Assembly (NCBI RefSeq): GCF_014646195.1
Contig: NZ_BMMZ01000002.1
Span: 186,001-250,000, forward strand
Direction: 5' to 3'
DNA: 64,000 nt
Source of the DNA: Microlunatus endophyticus
Lineage (GTDB): Bacteria > Actinomycetota > Actinomycetes > Propionibacteriales > Propionibacteriaceae
Numbering within the stretch: the stretch's first letter is position 1; each line of letters starts with the position of its first letter. Made by a program: the position numbers and the translations under genes. Shown here in pieces: positions 1 through 9,030 of this stretch. Under the pieces are notes generated by a model. The model saw nothing but the letters and a program-made list of their open reading frames with translations, had not been told where the DNA came from and did no database searches.

Positions 1-1
1 G

Positions 2-820
2 AAGATCGAGAGCATCGCCAACCTGGCGATCCGTGACGATCTGGGTGTGGTCGCGCGCGAGATGCCGATCGGCGAGGCGCGGGCGTCCGGCGCGATCGGC
101 CTCTTCGGCGAGGTGTACGGCGATGTCGTCCGGGTGGTCGACATGGGCGAGGGCTGGTCCCGGGAGATGTGCGCGGGTACCCATGTCCAGCAATCGGCCC
201 AGGTCGGCCTGATCGCGGTCAACGCCGAGTCGTCGGTCGGTTCGGGGATCCGCCGGGTCGAGGCGTTCGTGGGCATGGAGGCCTTCCAGCAGCTGGCGCG
301 AGAGCGGGCGCTCGTGCACGGCCTGACAGAGACGCTCAACGTGCAGCCCGATCAGTTGGTGGACCGGATCAACCGGATGGTCTCCCAGTTGAAGGACGCG
401 GAGCGGCAGATCGCCGATCTGAAGAGCCAGAATCTCTCGACCGCGATCGACCCGATCCTGGCCAAGGCGCACGAGATGTGGGGCGTCTCCTACATCGCCG
501 AGCACGTCCCGGGTGTCAGCGGCGGCGATCTCCGCACGCTGGTCACCCAGGTCCGGGACCGGGTCCAGGGCCAGGCCGCCGTGATCGCGCTGATCGGCGG
601 GGAGCTGGACAAGCCGAGCGTGGTGATCGCGACCACCGAGGGTGCCCGGCACCGTCAGCTCAAGGCCGGCGAGCTGGTGCGGGTCGCGACCCAGACGCTG
701 GGTGGACGTGGCGGTGGCCGCGACGACATCGCCCAGGGCGGCGGCAGCGAACCGGGCAAGGTCGTCGAAGCGCTCCGCGATGTCGAGTACGCCATCGGCC
801 ACACCCTGCAGACCAGCTGA
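2..820 (+). CDS. alaS: Alanyl-tRNA synthetase, C-terminal part (5' truncated by window edge)
   Basis: The gene charges tRNA-Ala with alanine; only the last ~272 residues are present, open from base 2. What remains is the end of the editing domain and the C-Ala domain. The editing-site motif is visible as EMCAGTHV, whose Cys and His are metal ligands that clear mischarged Ser and Gly. It is followed by a helical stretch near residues 105-145 and a Gly-rich tail segment GGRGGGRDD typical of C-Ala. The stop lies 13 bases before ruvX. The alaS-ruvX-mltG-aro order is standard in actinobacteria, so identity is firm even though the catalytic domain lies outside the window. Confidence 0.96.
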   Translation, partial: KIESIANLAIRDDLGVVAREMPIGEARASGAIGLFGEVYGDVVRVVDMGEGWSREMCAGTHVQQSAQVGLIAVNAESSVGSGIRRVEAFVGMEAFQQLARERALVHGLTETLNVQPDQLVDRINRMVSQLKDAERQIADLKSQNLSTAIDPILAKAHEMWGVSYIAEHVPGVSGGDLRTLVTQVRDRVQGQAAVIALIGGELDKPSVVIATTEGARHRQLKAGELVRVATQTLGGRGGGRDDIAQGGGSEPGKVVEALRDVEYAIGHTLQTS

Positions 821-833
821 GCAGGCTCGTCCG

Positions 834-1337
834 ATGAGCATCCGGAGGGGTCGCCGACTCGGCATCGACTGGGGAGACGCCCGGATCGGTGTCGCGGTCA
901 GCGACCCCGATGGGCTGCTCGCGGTCGCGCTCGACTTCGTGCCGGGCGGCGACGGTGAGTTCGGCCGGATCGCCGAGCTCGTCGGGGAATACCAGCCGCT
1001 GGAGGTTGTCGTCGGCCTGCCGCGGTCGATGAACGGTGGCGAGGGACCGGCTGCTGTGAAAGTGCGGGGCAAGGCAGAGCGATTGCGCACGGTCCTGCGG
1101 CAGCGGTTCGCGGACGACACGCCGTCGATCCGCCTGGTCGACGAACGGCTGAGCACCGTGGCGGCGGCCGGACGGCTGCGTGCAGGCGGAAAATCGGCGA
1201 AGAAACAGCGGGGATTGATCGACTCCGAAGCTGCGCGCGAGATCCTCGATCGGGCGTTGGACACCGAGAGATCCACGGGTACGGCGCCAGGGGAGTTACT
1301 ATCGTCCACCGATCGGGTGGATGGGAGCCGATCATGA
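834..1337 (+). CDS. ruvX: Putative pre-16S rRNA nuclease / Holliday-junction resolvase-like protein RuvX (YqgF)
   Basis: A 167-residue RNase H-fold protein of the YqgF family, which in other bacteria matures the 5' end of 16S rRNA. The N-terminal GIDWGDARIGVAVSD segment carries the first catalytic Asp. VVVGLPRSMNG is the central strand and loop, and LVDERLST with the later IDSEAA segment supplies the other acidic residues. The ATG at 834 was chosen because it follows the alaS stop closely and gives family length; an upstream in-frame extension would overlap alaS. The last codons overlap the mltG start by four bases (ATGA), so the two are translationally coupled. The C-terminal 20-30 residues are poorly conserved in character. 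Confidence 0.93.
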   Translation: MSIRRGRRLGIDWGDARIGVAVSDPDGLLAVALDFVPGGDGEFGRIAELVGEYQPLEVVVGLPRSMNGGEGPAAVKVRGKAERLRTVLRQRFADDTPSIRLVDERLSTVAAAGRLRAGGKSAKKQRGLIDSEAAREILDRALDTERSTGTAPGELLSSTDRVDGSRS

Positions 1338-2521
1338 GCGAGCAGCGCATCGACGAGCGCGACGACCAAGAGATCGACCAGGGGACAAGGACACCCGACG
1401 ACGTGACAGATCTGCTCGACCAGGCGCCGCAGCCGCGCAGCAGGACCGCTGCCCGGTGGGGCAAGAGCTGTCTGTCCGTCCTCATCGCGCTCGCGGTGAT
1501 CGTCGGTGGCGGCTTCTTCGCCTGGCACAAGTTCTCCAGCTTCGCCGCGGAGACCCTGTCCACGCCCGACTACACCAACGCCAAGGGCACCAAGGACATC
1601 CACTTCACGGTTCCCAGCGGTGCGCCGCTGACCACGATCGGCGAGGACCTGCAGAAGGACGACGTGATCAAGTCCACGAAGGCGTGGAAGAAGGCGATCG
1701 CGGCCTACGACGGGACCCCGACGGTGCAGGCGGGCACCTACCGGTTGCGGACCCAGGTGCCGGCCGCCACCGCGCTGTCGCACCTGACCCATCCGGCCAC
1801 CTACCGGATCCGCAACACCGTCCAGGTGCTCGAGGGGCTGCGGCTCAGCGACCAGATCGCCGCCCTGGCCAAGGGGACCAAGATCAGCGTCAAGTCCTAC
1901 GATGCGGCGCTGCGGAAGCCGCAGGATCTCGGCCTGCCGCCCTGGGCCAAGAACAAGCCCGAGGGATTCCTCTTCCCCGACACCTACGAGCTGACCGACG
2001 GTGCCACCGCAACCTCGGTCCTGCAGCAGATGACCGGCCGGTTCACCCAGGTCTCCGATTCGATCGACCTGACCCAGCGGGCCCAGGCGCTGCACGTCAC
2101 GCCGTACCAGGTGGTCATCGTCGCCAGCATCATCGAGAAGGAGGTCAACCGGCCTGCCGATCGGCCGAAGGTGGCGCGGGTGATCTACAACCGGTTGGCC
2201 AAGGGGATGAAGCTGCAGCTCGACTCCACCGTGCTGTACGCCGTCGGAAAGGACGGCGAGCTGACCACCAGCGATGCCGAACGGGCCAGCAAGTCGCCGT
2301 ACAACACCTATGTGCATGCCGGGCTTCCGCCCGGCCCGATCTCGGCACCGGGCGAGGCGGCCTTGAAGGCCGCGGCGAATCCGGCGAGCGGGCCGTGGAT
2401 GTATTGGGTGGTCGTCAATCCGAACACCGGCGAGACGGTGTTCAGCACCACCAAGACACAGCACGATGCCGCCGTCATCAAGTTCCAGCAGTGGTGCACG
2501 GCACACAAGGGCAAGTGCTGA
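1334..2521 (+). CDS. mltG: Endolytic peptidoglycan transglycosylase MltG (YceG-like)
   Basis: A 395-residue membrane-anchored lytic transglycosylase that cleaves nascent glycan strands during wall growth. The first ~44 residues are charged and cytoplasmic, a single transmembrane helix spans about residues 45-65, and the rest is extracytoplasmic. The YceG catalytic core shows EGFLFPDTYEL (about 210-220) and ASIIEKE (264-270), where Glu268 matches the catalytic Glu of the family. The C-terminus has the usual substrate-groove segment with SPYNTY and GLPPGPI. The start overlaps the ruvX stop by four bases. Placement between ruvX and aroE is the classic actinobacterial order. Nothing unusual is seen. 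Confidence 0.95.
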   Translation: MSEQRIDERDDQEIDQGTRTPDDVTDLLDQAPQPRSRTAARWGKSCLSVLIALAVIVGGGFFAWHKFSSFAAETLSTPDYTNAKGTKDIHFTVPSGAPLTTIGEDLQKDDVIKSTKAWKKAIAAYDGTPTVQAGTYRLRTQVPAATALSHLTHPATYRIRNTVQVLEGLRLSDQIAALAKGTKISVKSYDAALRKPQDLGLPPWAKNKPEGFLFPDTYELTDGATATSVLQQMTGRFTQVSDSIDLTQRAQALHVTPYQVVIVASIIEKEVNRPADRPKVARVIYNRLAKGMKLQLDSTVLYAVGKDGELTTSDAERASKSPYNTYVHAGLPPGPISAPGEAALKAAANPASGPWMYWVVVNPNTGETVFSTTKTQHDAAVIKFQQWCTAHKGKC

Positions 2522-2542
2522 ACCGACCATGAACATCGGATC

Positions 2543-3358
2543 ATGATCAGGTGCGCCGTGCTCGGATCGCCGATCGAGCATTCGTTGTCGCCAGCGCTGC
2601 ACCGGGCCGCCTACCGCCATTTGGGTCTGGCCGACTGGGAGTATCAGCGTCACGAGGTCGACGCTGATCAACTCGGCGGCTTCGTTGCCGGTCTTGACGA
2701 TTCCTGGCGCGGGCTGAGTCTGACCATGCCGCTCAAGGTGGTCGCCCTGGAGCTCGGCGAGCCCGACGAGCTGGCCGTGCTCGCCGAAGCGGGCAACACG
2801 ATGATCTTCGAGGCCGGCACGACGCCGAGGGTCTACAACACCGATGTCGGCGGTCTGGTCTCAGCCTTCGCGGCGGCCGGCGTCGACAAGGTCGATTCCG
2901 CGACGGTGCTCGGATCGGGTGCCACGGCGCGATCATCGGTGATCTCCGTCGCGCAGATGGGCGCCGGTGTCGTACGGCTGATGGCGCGTCGTCCTGAGCA
3001 CGCCCGCGACGTGTTCGCCGGTCTGGCTGATCGTCTCGAGATCGCCGTGGAGGTCGTTGGGTGGGGGCCGCGGGTCCCGGAGTCCGATGTGCTGATCTCG
3101 ACGGTGACCAAGGGCGCCACCGATCCGGTCGCCGAGCAGGCGGCCGCTGCCGCGCCGGTGATCTTCGACGTCATCTACGATCCGTGGCCGACCGCACTGG
3201 CGGTGGCGGCCGGCGCCGCCGGCCGGACGGTGATCAACGGCCTGGACCTGCTGGTGCACCAGGCCGTCGGGCAACTGGAGTTGATGACCGGCCGTACGGT
3301 GCCGTACGCGGTGCTGCTGGACGCCGGTCGGGCCGCGCTCGGCGGCGTGAAAGGATAG
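2543..3358 (+). CDS. aroE: Shikimate dehydrogenase
   Basis: A 271-residue NADP-dependent enzyme reducing 3-dehydroshikimate to shikimate, the fourth step of the chorismate pathway. The N-terminal substrate domain shows [16 protein letters not shown] and the LTMPLK segment with the catalytic Lys. The nucleotide-binding loop is [10 protein letters not shown], and the C-terminal [11 protein letters not shown] helix closes the active site. The ATG at 2543 is 21 bases after mltG. The stop lies 4 bases before aroC, making it the first aro gene of a four-gene run with aroC, aroK and aroB. Placing all four together suggests co-expression from upstream. Confidence 0.95.
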   Translation: MIRCAVLGSPIEHSLSPALHRAAYRHLGLADWEYQRHEVDADQLGGFVAGLDDSWRGLSLTMPLKVVALELGEPDELAVLAEAGNTMIFEAGTTPRVYNTDVGGLVSAFAAAGVDKVDSATVLGSGATARSSVISVAQMGAGVVRLMARRPEHARDVFAGLADRLEIAVEVVGWGPRVPESDVLISTVTKGATDPVAEQAAAAAPVIFDVIYDPWPTALAVAAGAAGRTVINGLDLLVHQAVGQLELMTGRTVPYAVLLDAGRAALGGVKG

Positions 3359-3362
3359 CTTC

Positions 3363-4559
3363 ATGCTGCGTTGGTTGACCGCCGGCGAGTCCCATGGCCA
3401 GGGTCTCGTGGCGATTCTGGAAGGACTCCCGTCCGGTGTCGAGGTGACCTCACAGGACATCTCGGAAGCCCTGGCGCGGCGCCGGCTCGGCTTCGGCCGC
3501 GGCGCCCGGATGAAATTCGAGGCCGACAAGGTCACGATGATCGGCGGCCTGCGGCACGGCGTCACGCTCGGTTCGCCGGTGGCGATCGAGATCGCCAACA
3601 CCGAGTGGCCGAAATGGGAGACCGTGATGTCCCCGGACCCGGTGGACGCGCAAACGCTGGCCAGTCAGGCCCGCAACGCGCCGCTGACCCGCCCGCGCCC
3701 GGGCCATGCCGACCTGGTCGGCATGCAGAAATACCGGGTCGACGAGGCACGCCCGATCCTGGAGCGGGCCAGCGCCCGCGAGACCGCCAGCCGAGTGGCA
3801 TTGGGACGGATCGCGATGGCCTATCTGCGGCAGGCGTACGGGATCACGATCCTCAGCCACGTCGTCGAGATCGGGCCGATCCGGGCGCCGTACGGCCTGA
3901 TGCCGACCATCGACGACCTGCCCGCGATCGACGACCACGAGCTGCGCTGTTTCGACGCCGAGGCGGGCGACAAGATGCTCACCGAGGTCAAGGCGGCGCA
4001 GAAGGAGGGTGACACCATCGGTGGTGTGGTCGAGGTGCTCGCCTGGGGACTGCCGCCGGGCCTGGGCTCCCACATCCAGGGCGACAAGCGGCTGGACGCC
4101 CGGCTCGCCGGAGCCCTGATGGGGATCCAGGCGATCAAGGGGGTCGAGGTCGGCGACGGCTTCGAGCTGGCCCGCGTCCGCGGCAGCCGCGCCCATGACG
4201 AGATCCTGCTCGAAGGCGGCGGCATCGCCCGCGCTTCGCATCGGGCCGGTGGCACCGAGGGCGGGATGAGCACCGGCGAGGTGCTGCGGGTCCGGGCCGC
4301 CATGAAACCGATCTCGACGGTGCCGCGCGCGCTGCGGACCATCGACACCAGCACGCTCGAGCCGGCGGTCGCCCACAACCAGCGGTCGGACGTCTGCGCG
4401 GTGCCCGCGGCAGGCGTGGTGGCCGAGGCGATGGTGGCGCTGGTCCTCGCCGATGCGGCGGTGGAGAAGTTCGGCGGCGACTCGGTCGCCGAGGCGGCAC
4501 GTAACTATCGCGGCTATCTCGACGACGTGGCCGAACGCGGGCTGCAACTCCATGAGTGA
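3363..4559 (+). CDS. aroC: Chorismate synthase
   Basis: A 398-residue FMN-dependent enzyme that converts 5-enolpyruvylshikimate-3-phosphate to chorismate, the last common step of aromatic synthesis. The N-terminus [20 protein letters not shown] carries the invariant first His. [14 protein letters not shown] and [11 protein letters not shown] follow, as does the [12 protein letters not shown] segment. [16 protein letters not shown] contains the second conserved His region. Length and motif order match the family throughout. The last codons overlap the aroK start (ATG at 4552, aroC stop ending 4559), so aroK is translationally coupled. Confidence 0.97.
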   Translation: MLRWLTAGESHGQGLVAILEGLPSGVEVTSQDISEALARRRLGFGRGARMKFEADKVTMIGGLRHGVTLGSPVAIEIANTEWPKWETVMSPDPVDAQTLASQARNAPLTRPRPGHADLVGMQKYRVDEARPILERASARETASRVALGRIAMAYLRQAYGITILSHVVEIGPIRAPYGLMPTIDDLPAIDDHELRCFDAEAGDKMLTEVKAAQKEGDTIGGVVEVLAWGLPPGLGSHIQGDKRLDARLAGALMGIQAIKGVEVGDGFELARVRGSRAHDEILLEGGGIARASHRAGGTEGGMSTGEVLRVRAAMKPISTVPRALRTIDTSTLEPAVAHNQRSDVCAVPAAGVVAEAMVALVLADAAVEKFGGDSVAEAARNYRGYLDDVAERGLQLHE

Positions 4560-5127
4560 TGCCACCGGCGACCGCGGTCAGGGGGCGATGGGGCCGATCG
4601 TGCTGGTCGGCGCGCCGAGCTCGGGCAAGTCGACCGTCGGCCGGGCGCTCGCGGCACGGCTGGGCGTCGACTTCGTCGATATCGACGCGCTGATTGAGGA
4701 ACGGGCCGGCAAGCCGATCGCCGAGATCTTCGCCAGCGATGGTGAACCGGTCTTCCGCGACCTGGAGACGGCGACCACGATCCGTACGCTGGGCGAGCTG
4801 TCGGCAGCGCCGGCGGCGAGCGGAGCGATCGTGTCGCTGGGCGGGGGAGCAGTCACCTCGGAGCCGATCCGGACGGCGCTGGCCCCTTACCGGGTGGTCT
4901 GGCTGCAGGTCGGGATCGCCGCAGCCGCCGACCGGATCGGCCTGAACACCGCTCGTCCGCTGCTGCTCGGTAACGTACGCGGACAGTTGATCAAGCTGAT
5001 GCGCGAGCGGGAACCGCTGTATCGCGAGGTGGCGACCATCGGACTGGCGACTGATCATCATGAGCCCGCCGAGCTGGTGAAATTGATCATCGAGCAATTG
5101 CCGGGGTTGCAGGGATCGCAGTCCTGA
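4552..5127 (+). CDS. aroK: Shikimate kinase
   Basis: A 191-residue ATP-dependent kinase that phosphorylates shikimate at the 3-position. A short polar N-terminus precedes the P-loop GAPSSGKST (about residues 19-27). [11 protein letters not shown] supplies the shikimate- and Mg-binding Asp residues, SLGGGAV is the Gly-rich substrate loop, and [11 protein letters not shown] is the conserved C-terminal motif. The ATG at 4552 overlaps the aroC stop by 8 bases; an in-frame ATG at 4588, directly before GPIVLVG, is the alternative and would give a product nearer the minimal family length. A 77-base gap with two palindromes separates it from aroB. Confidence 0.94.
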   Translation: MSDATGDRGQGAMGPIVLVGAPSSGKSTVGRALAARLGVDFVDIDALIEERAGKPIAEIFASDGEPVFRDLETATTIRTLGELSAAPAASGAIVSLGGGAVTSEPIRTALAPYRVVWLQVGIAAAADRIGLNTARPLLLGNVRGQLIKLMREREPLYREVATIGLATDHHEPAELVKLIIEQLPGLQGSQS

Positions 5128-5141
5128 CCGATCGTTCGCCT

Positions 5142-5181
5142 ACGTGGCAAGCCACGTGACAAGTCGGCCGGAACCGGCCGA
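5142..5181. repeat. Two back-to-back perfect inverted repeats between aroK and aroB
   Basis: Two perfect palindromes sit side by side in the 77-base aroK-aroB gap. The first has arms ACGTGGC and GCCACGT around AA (5142-5157). The second has arms TCGGCCGG and CCGGCCGA around AA (5164-5181). Only six bases separate them. Both have the same architecture of 7-8 bp arms with an AA centre. As RNA they would fold into two small hairpins about 24 bases before the aroB start; as DNA they could be operator sites. Function is unknown. Confidence 0.6.
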
Positions 5182-5204
5182 GGAGACCAGGAACCGGAAG
5201 TGGT

Positions 5205-6326
5205 GTGATCTTGACTGATCCGACGGGGACCGAGCCGGCGACGGTGATCATCGACGTGGAGTCCGAACAGCCGTACCGGGTGTCCGTCGGCCACGGCATC
5301 CTCGACACCGTGCTCGGGCTGGCCGAGGGCAGCCTGCGGGTGGCGATCATCCACCAGCAGACCACCATCGATCTGGTGTCCGGGCTGGAAAGACGGTTGA
5401 TCAAGAGCGGCTTCTCCGTGCTGCGGGTGCCGGTTCCCGACGCCGAGGCGGCCAAGAGCGCCGAGGTGCTCGCTTACTGCTGGACGTCGTTGGGCAAGGC
5501 CAACTTCACTCGGTCCGACACGATCATCGGCGTCGGCGGTGGCGCGGCGACCGATCTGGCCGGCTTCGTGGCCGCGACCTGGCTGCGCGGCGTCCGGTTG
5601 ATCACCGTGCCGACCAGCCTGCTGGGCATGGTCGATGCCGCGGTCGGCGGCAAGACCGGCATCAACACGGTCGAGGGCAAGAATCTCGTCGGCGCCTTCT
5701 ACGAGCCGGCGGGCGTGGTCTGCGATCTCGACGCACTGCGCACGCTGCCGACCGACGAACTGGTCCCCGGCCTGGCCGAGGTGATCAAGTGCGGATTCAT
5801 CGCCGACCCGGCCATCCTGGACCTGGTCGAAGGACGCCCTGAGCGGGCGGTCGACCCCGCCTCGGCGGAGCTGGCCGAACTCGTCCGACGCTCGATCGCG
5901 GTGAAGGCTGTCGTGGTCGCCAAGGACCTTCGGGAGACGACCTCTATCGGCACCCGGGTCGGCCGGGAGCTGCTGAACTACGGTCACACCCTGGGTCACG
6001 CGATCGAGCGGCGCGAGCGCTACCAGTGGCGGCACGGCAACGCCGTCAGCATCGGAATGGTCTTCGTCGCCGAGCTGGCCCGACGCGCCGGAATCCTTTC
6101 CGACGCCGTCGCCGCCCGGCATGCGCGCACGTTGATGCTGGTCGGACTGCCGGTCAGCTATGCCCGAAACGCGTTCGACGAGCTGCTGGCGAACATGGCC
6201 CTGGACAAGAAGACCCGCGGCTCGACGCTGCGGTTCGTGGTGCTCGAGGACCTGTCCAGGGCGCGGATCCTTCAGGGCCCGGACGAGCAGCTGTTGCGGG
6301 ACAGCTACAGTGCCGTCAATCCCTGA
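5205..6326 (+). CDS. aroB: 3-dehydroquinate synthase
   Basis: A 373-residue NAD- and metal-dependent enzyme making 3-dehydroquinate from DAHP, the second step of the shikimate pathway. It has the NAD-binding GVGGGAATDLAGFVAAT loop. PTSLLGMVDAAVGGKTGIN is the catalytic Lys region, and LAEVIKCGFI and NYGHTLGHAIE supply metal ligands. The start could be the GTG at 5205 or the TTG at 5211; the first is used because it gives the longer product just after a purine-rich stretch (GAGGAGACCAGGA, 5180-5192). It is the last gene of the aroECKB run. No strong terminator follows; a small hairpin with arms TCGGT and ACCGA lies near 6454-6468. Confidence 0.95.
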   Translation: MILTDPTGTEPATVIIDVESEQPYRVSVGHGILDTVLGLAEGSLRVAIIHQQTTIDLVSGLERRLIKSGFSVLRVPVPDAEAAKSAEVLAYCWTSLGKANFTRSDTIIGVGGGAATDLAGFVAATWLRGVRLITVPTSLLGMVDAAVGGKTGINTVEGKNLVGAFYEPAGVVCDLDALRTLPTDELVPGLAEVIKCGFIADPAILDLVEGRPERAVDPASAELAELVRRSIAVKAVVVAKDLRETTSIGTRVGRELLNYGHTLGHAIERRERYQWRHGNAVSIGMVFVAELARRAGILSDAVAARHARTLMLVGLPVSYARNAFDELLANMALDKKTRGSTLRFVVLEDLSRARILQGPDEQLLRDSYSAVNP

Positions 6327-6564
6327 CAGAACCTCGAATGTCCGCGCGATTCCCGCTGGGTTTTGCGCGGGCGGTTCCGGTGCGGTCGGACGGGTCGTCG
6401 GAGGGGGTCGTCGCGACTGAAAGGAGCGTTACAGCACGGTGGTTGTGTATCGGGTCGGTAAAGGACCGATAAAGATTGCTCCGTGCGGTTGGCGCCGGGT
6501 CCGCCGATCTGGTTATCTCGATGCGGGCTTGACTTAACCGGTCCGAACCAGAGGGGTGAAGCGG

Positions 6565-8244
6565 ATGTCGGTGCGTACCGCGGTTCGCCGTGCGATGACG
6601 GCTGTTGCCGCGTTCGCACTGGCGCTGCTGGGGTTCGCCGTCGGCCCGGTTCTGTCCGCAGCCGCAGCGCCGGCTGCCAGCGACTCTTCGGTCCAGGTGC
6701 CCTCCCAGTTCATCGCCAAGATCTACACCGAGGCGCTGGGACGGCTGCCGTACCAGTCGGAATGGACCAGCGACGCTCAGACCTTCAGCCAGGCCGGGTG
6801 CAGCCTCCAGACGCTCGCCGACGTCGGGCAGCAGGTTTACACCTCGGCCGACTACGCGCAGCTGGGCTACGACAACACCTCACGGCTGATCACGCTCTAT
6901 CGCGGTGTCTGGAACAGCGAGGCCGACGACACCCTGTCGAGCTGGCGGCAGGCCCTTGACCACGGCGAGGCCTGGTCGACCGTGGTGGCCCGGTTCTTCG
7001 CCGATCCGCAGTTCACCGATCTGGTGCCGAAGATCTGCTCCGGTGCGCGCGACTCCAGCGCCACCTCCTACGCCCTGGCGGGTAAGAGCCCGTTGCCGCT
7101 GCAGACCGCGACTGCGGGCTTCGACGGCAGCCAGCAGGAACTGCAGGCGCTCCTGGACGACACCGCTCCCGGTGGCAGCGTGATGCTGGCCCAGCGGGCG
7201 CTCGTGGTGTTGACCAGTCCGCTGACGATTCCCAACGGAGTCACGCTGACCACCGCCGACAATCCCGATCCGGAGCACTACGCCCAGATGGGCCGGCTGG
7301 TCCGGGGCGGTTCGTTCGACCAGCCGATGGTCGACGTGACCAACGGCGCGAAGCTCACCTCGGTCTGGGTGGATGGAGCGCGGAACAGCCCGGGCAACTT
7401 CAGCCCGAACCGGTACGACGTACGGGTCCTCGGCGGTCACCAGACCACGGTCAGCAACGACAAGATCTCCAATACCGCCGGTTCGGCCAGCATCCAGGTG
7501 CTCGGCCAGGGCGGCGGCTACGCCTGCTCCGAGGTGAGGGTCAGCAAGAACGTCATCACCGCGTACAGCAATGATCACTACCTGACCCGGCAGCTGTCCG
7601 ACGGTACGACCGCGGGGGCCTGGAGCGACGGTATCGCCTCGGGCTGTGCCGACACGGCGATCACCGACAACCAGATCGTCGACACCGGCGGGGTCGGCAT
7701 TTCGCTCACCCGTGGCAGCCGGCTGCCCGACGTCGGCGTCGTGCAGAAGTCCGTCGTCAGCGGCAACTCGATCCTGTCCGCGGGCGTCTCGATGTACGCC
7801 GGGATCGTCGCCGATCCGTTGTTCTACGTGCCGGGAACGGGCAGCCAGTCGCGCTACGACTTCAGCGGCGCCCGGATCGTCGACAACACCGTGTGGTCCG
7901 GGCCGAGCACTCACCTGGTGATCGGCATCAGTGCCGGATCCCGCGCCTGGTACGCCGGCACCGCGATGATCGGTGCCAACAGCGGCCACGGGCTGACGGT
8001 CACCGGCAACACCACCGGCGGGGTCGGCGCCAGGGTCCGGATCGGGATCGCGATCAGCGGCATCTCGGCGGTCCGGCTCGGCGTGAATCCGGCGGACTGG
8101 ATCCACTCCGGTGTCCCGGGCAAGCAGGGCAACGCCTGCCCGACGGCCGACGTCGCGGCCGCGGTCTCGGCTGGCGACGCGGCCGATCTGCAGACCGACC
8201 AGCCCTACACCGATGTGTCGTTCGACGGCTGCATGGGCGAGTGA
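6565..8244 (+). CDS. Secreted protein with DUF4214-like N-terminal region and parallel beta-helix domain
   Basis: A 559-residue exported protein of unknown role. Residues 1-36 form a Sec signal peptide: basic start, hydrophobic core AVAAFALALLGFAVGPVL, and a likely cleavage after an Ala-rich stretch. About residues 45-160 resemble DUF4214 repeats (FIAKIYTEALGRLP, then LITLYRGVW), a module known from S-layer-associated proteins. From about 185 onward come repeated short strands with Asn/Asp/Gly turns (SNDKISN, VSKNVITA, ITDNQIVD, VSGNSILS, IVDNTVW), the pattern of a right-handed parallel beta-helix. Three or more Cys suggest disulfides. The ATG at 6565 follows GAGGGG; a GTG at 6556 is possible. 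The 3' end overlaps the convergent GNAT gene by 40 bases. Confidence 0.8.
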   Translation: MSVRTAVRRAMTAVAAFALALLGFAVGPVLSAAAAPAASDSSVQVPSQFIAKIYTEALGRLPYQSEWTSDAQTFSQAGCSLQTLADVGQQVYTSADYAQLGYDNTSRLITLYRGVWNSEADDTLSSWRQALDHGEAWSTVVARFFADPQFTDLVPKICSGARDSSATSYALAGKSPLPLQTATAGFDGSQQELQALLDDTAPGGSVMLAQRALVVLTSPLTIPNGVTLTTADNPDPEHYAQMGRLVRGGSFDQPMVDVTNGAKLTSVWVDGARNSPGNFSPNRYDVRVLGGHQTTVSNDKISNTAGSASIQVLGQGGGYACSEVRVSKNVITAYSNDHYLTRQLSDGTTAGAWSDGIASGCADTAITDNQIVDTGGVGISLTRGSRLPDVGVVQKSVVSGNSILSAGVSMYAGIVADPLFYVPGTGSQSRYDFSGARIVDNTVWSGPSTHLVIGISAGSRAWYAGTAMIGANSGHGLTVTGNTTGGVGARVRIGIAISGISAVRLGVNPADWIHSGVPGKQGNACPTADVAAAVSAGDAADLQTDQPYTDVSFDGCMGE

Positions 8245-8828
8245 TCCGCTGATCCCACGGCGTCCGGCGACTCGTCGAGGGCGCCCGGGGCCAGGATCGC
8301 CATCACGATCTCGTCGTACCAGCCGCGATCCCATTGCAGCGCGTGTCGGAGTCGGCCCTCGAACTCGAATCCGATCTTCTGGTAGGACTTGATCGCCCGC
8401 TCATTGAAGGCGTACACGCCGAGGCTGATCCGGTGCAGTCCGACCAGTCCGAGCCCGAAGTTGATCACAGCGAGCCCGGCCTCGGTGCCGTAGCCCTGTC
8501 CGACCACATCGAGTCCGCGCAGGGCGATCCGGTAGTTCATCGACTCGTTGCCGCGATCCAGGTCGTTGAGCACGACCTCACCCAGATAGCTGCCGTCCTC
8601 GGTGCGGACGATCGCCCAGTCGGCTCGGTCGCCCCGGCGGGAAAGGCTGTCCAGATGGCCGCGCACCTGTTCCTCGGTGAAGCTCGCATGGGTACCCGTC
8701 AGCCGCGCCACCTCGCGATCCTGCAGTGATCGCCAGACCTGGGGGAAGAACCGGGGTCCCATCGGCACCAACTGGGTCCGTGCCGTCTTCAGGGTGGGTT
8801 GCTTGGCCAGGAACTCCGTACGAATCAC
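8205..8828 (-). CDS. GNAT-family N-acetyltransferase (RimJ/RimL-like)
   Basis: A 207-residue acetyl-CoA-dependent transferase of the Acetyltransf_3 (RimJ/RimL) type; the substrate cannot be read from sequence. SYLGEVVLNDLD and MNYRIALRG form the central strands. GQGYGTEAGLAVINFGL is the acetyl-CoA pyrophosphate loop, and HRISLGVYAFNERAIKSYQKIGF is the hallmark strand-helix that ends with Asn and Tyr near the thioester. The GTG at 8828 was chosen as the start; ATG at 8762 would be a shorter alternative. The last 13 codons overlap the oppositely transcribed secreted-protein gene. It is divergent from efp with a 202-base gap. Confidence 0.85.
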   Translation of the reverse strand: MIRTEFLAKQPTLKTARTQLVPMGPRFFPQVWRSLQDREVARLTGTHASFTEEQVRGHLDSLSRRGDRADWAIVRTEDGSYLGEVVLNDLDRGNESMNYRIALRGLDVVGQGYGTEAGLAVINFGLGLVGLHRISLGVYAFNERAIKSYQKIGFEFEGRLRHALQWDRGWYDEIVMAILAPGALDESPDAVGSADHSPMQPSNDTSV

Positions 8829-9030
8829 GCTGCGACGATATCGGCAGCCTCGCCTGTGCGTTCTCGGACCGGTCGGCACCGGATTGATCAACTCGCCCGG
8901 GCCGGGGGACCGGCAGTAGACTTGGACGCTGCCCGTACGACCGGGCTGGATAGCAGACAAGTGCATGACGACGGTGCTCGACGACGGTGCGTGACACCGT
9001 CCGGAAGCCGCAACACGAAGGACAATCGCT

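Noticed and set aside
6327-6564. c-di-AMP riboswitch before the secreted protein gene
   Set aside because: Such elements often precede actinobacterial secreted wall proteins, but the conserved core segments are not present; only a small TCGGT/ACCGA hairpin is seen.
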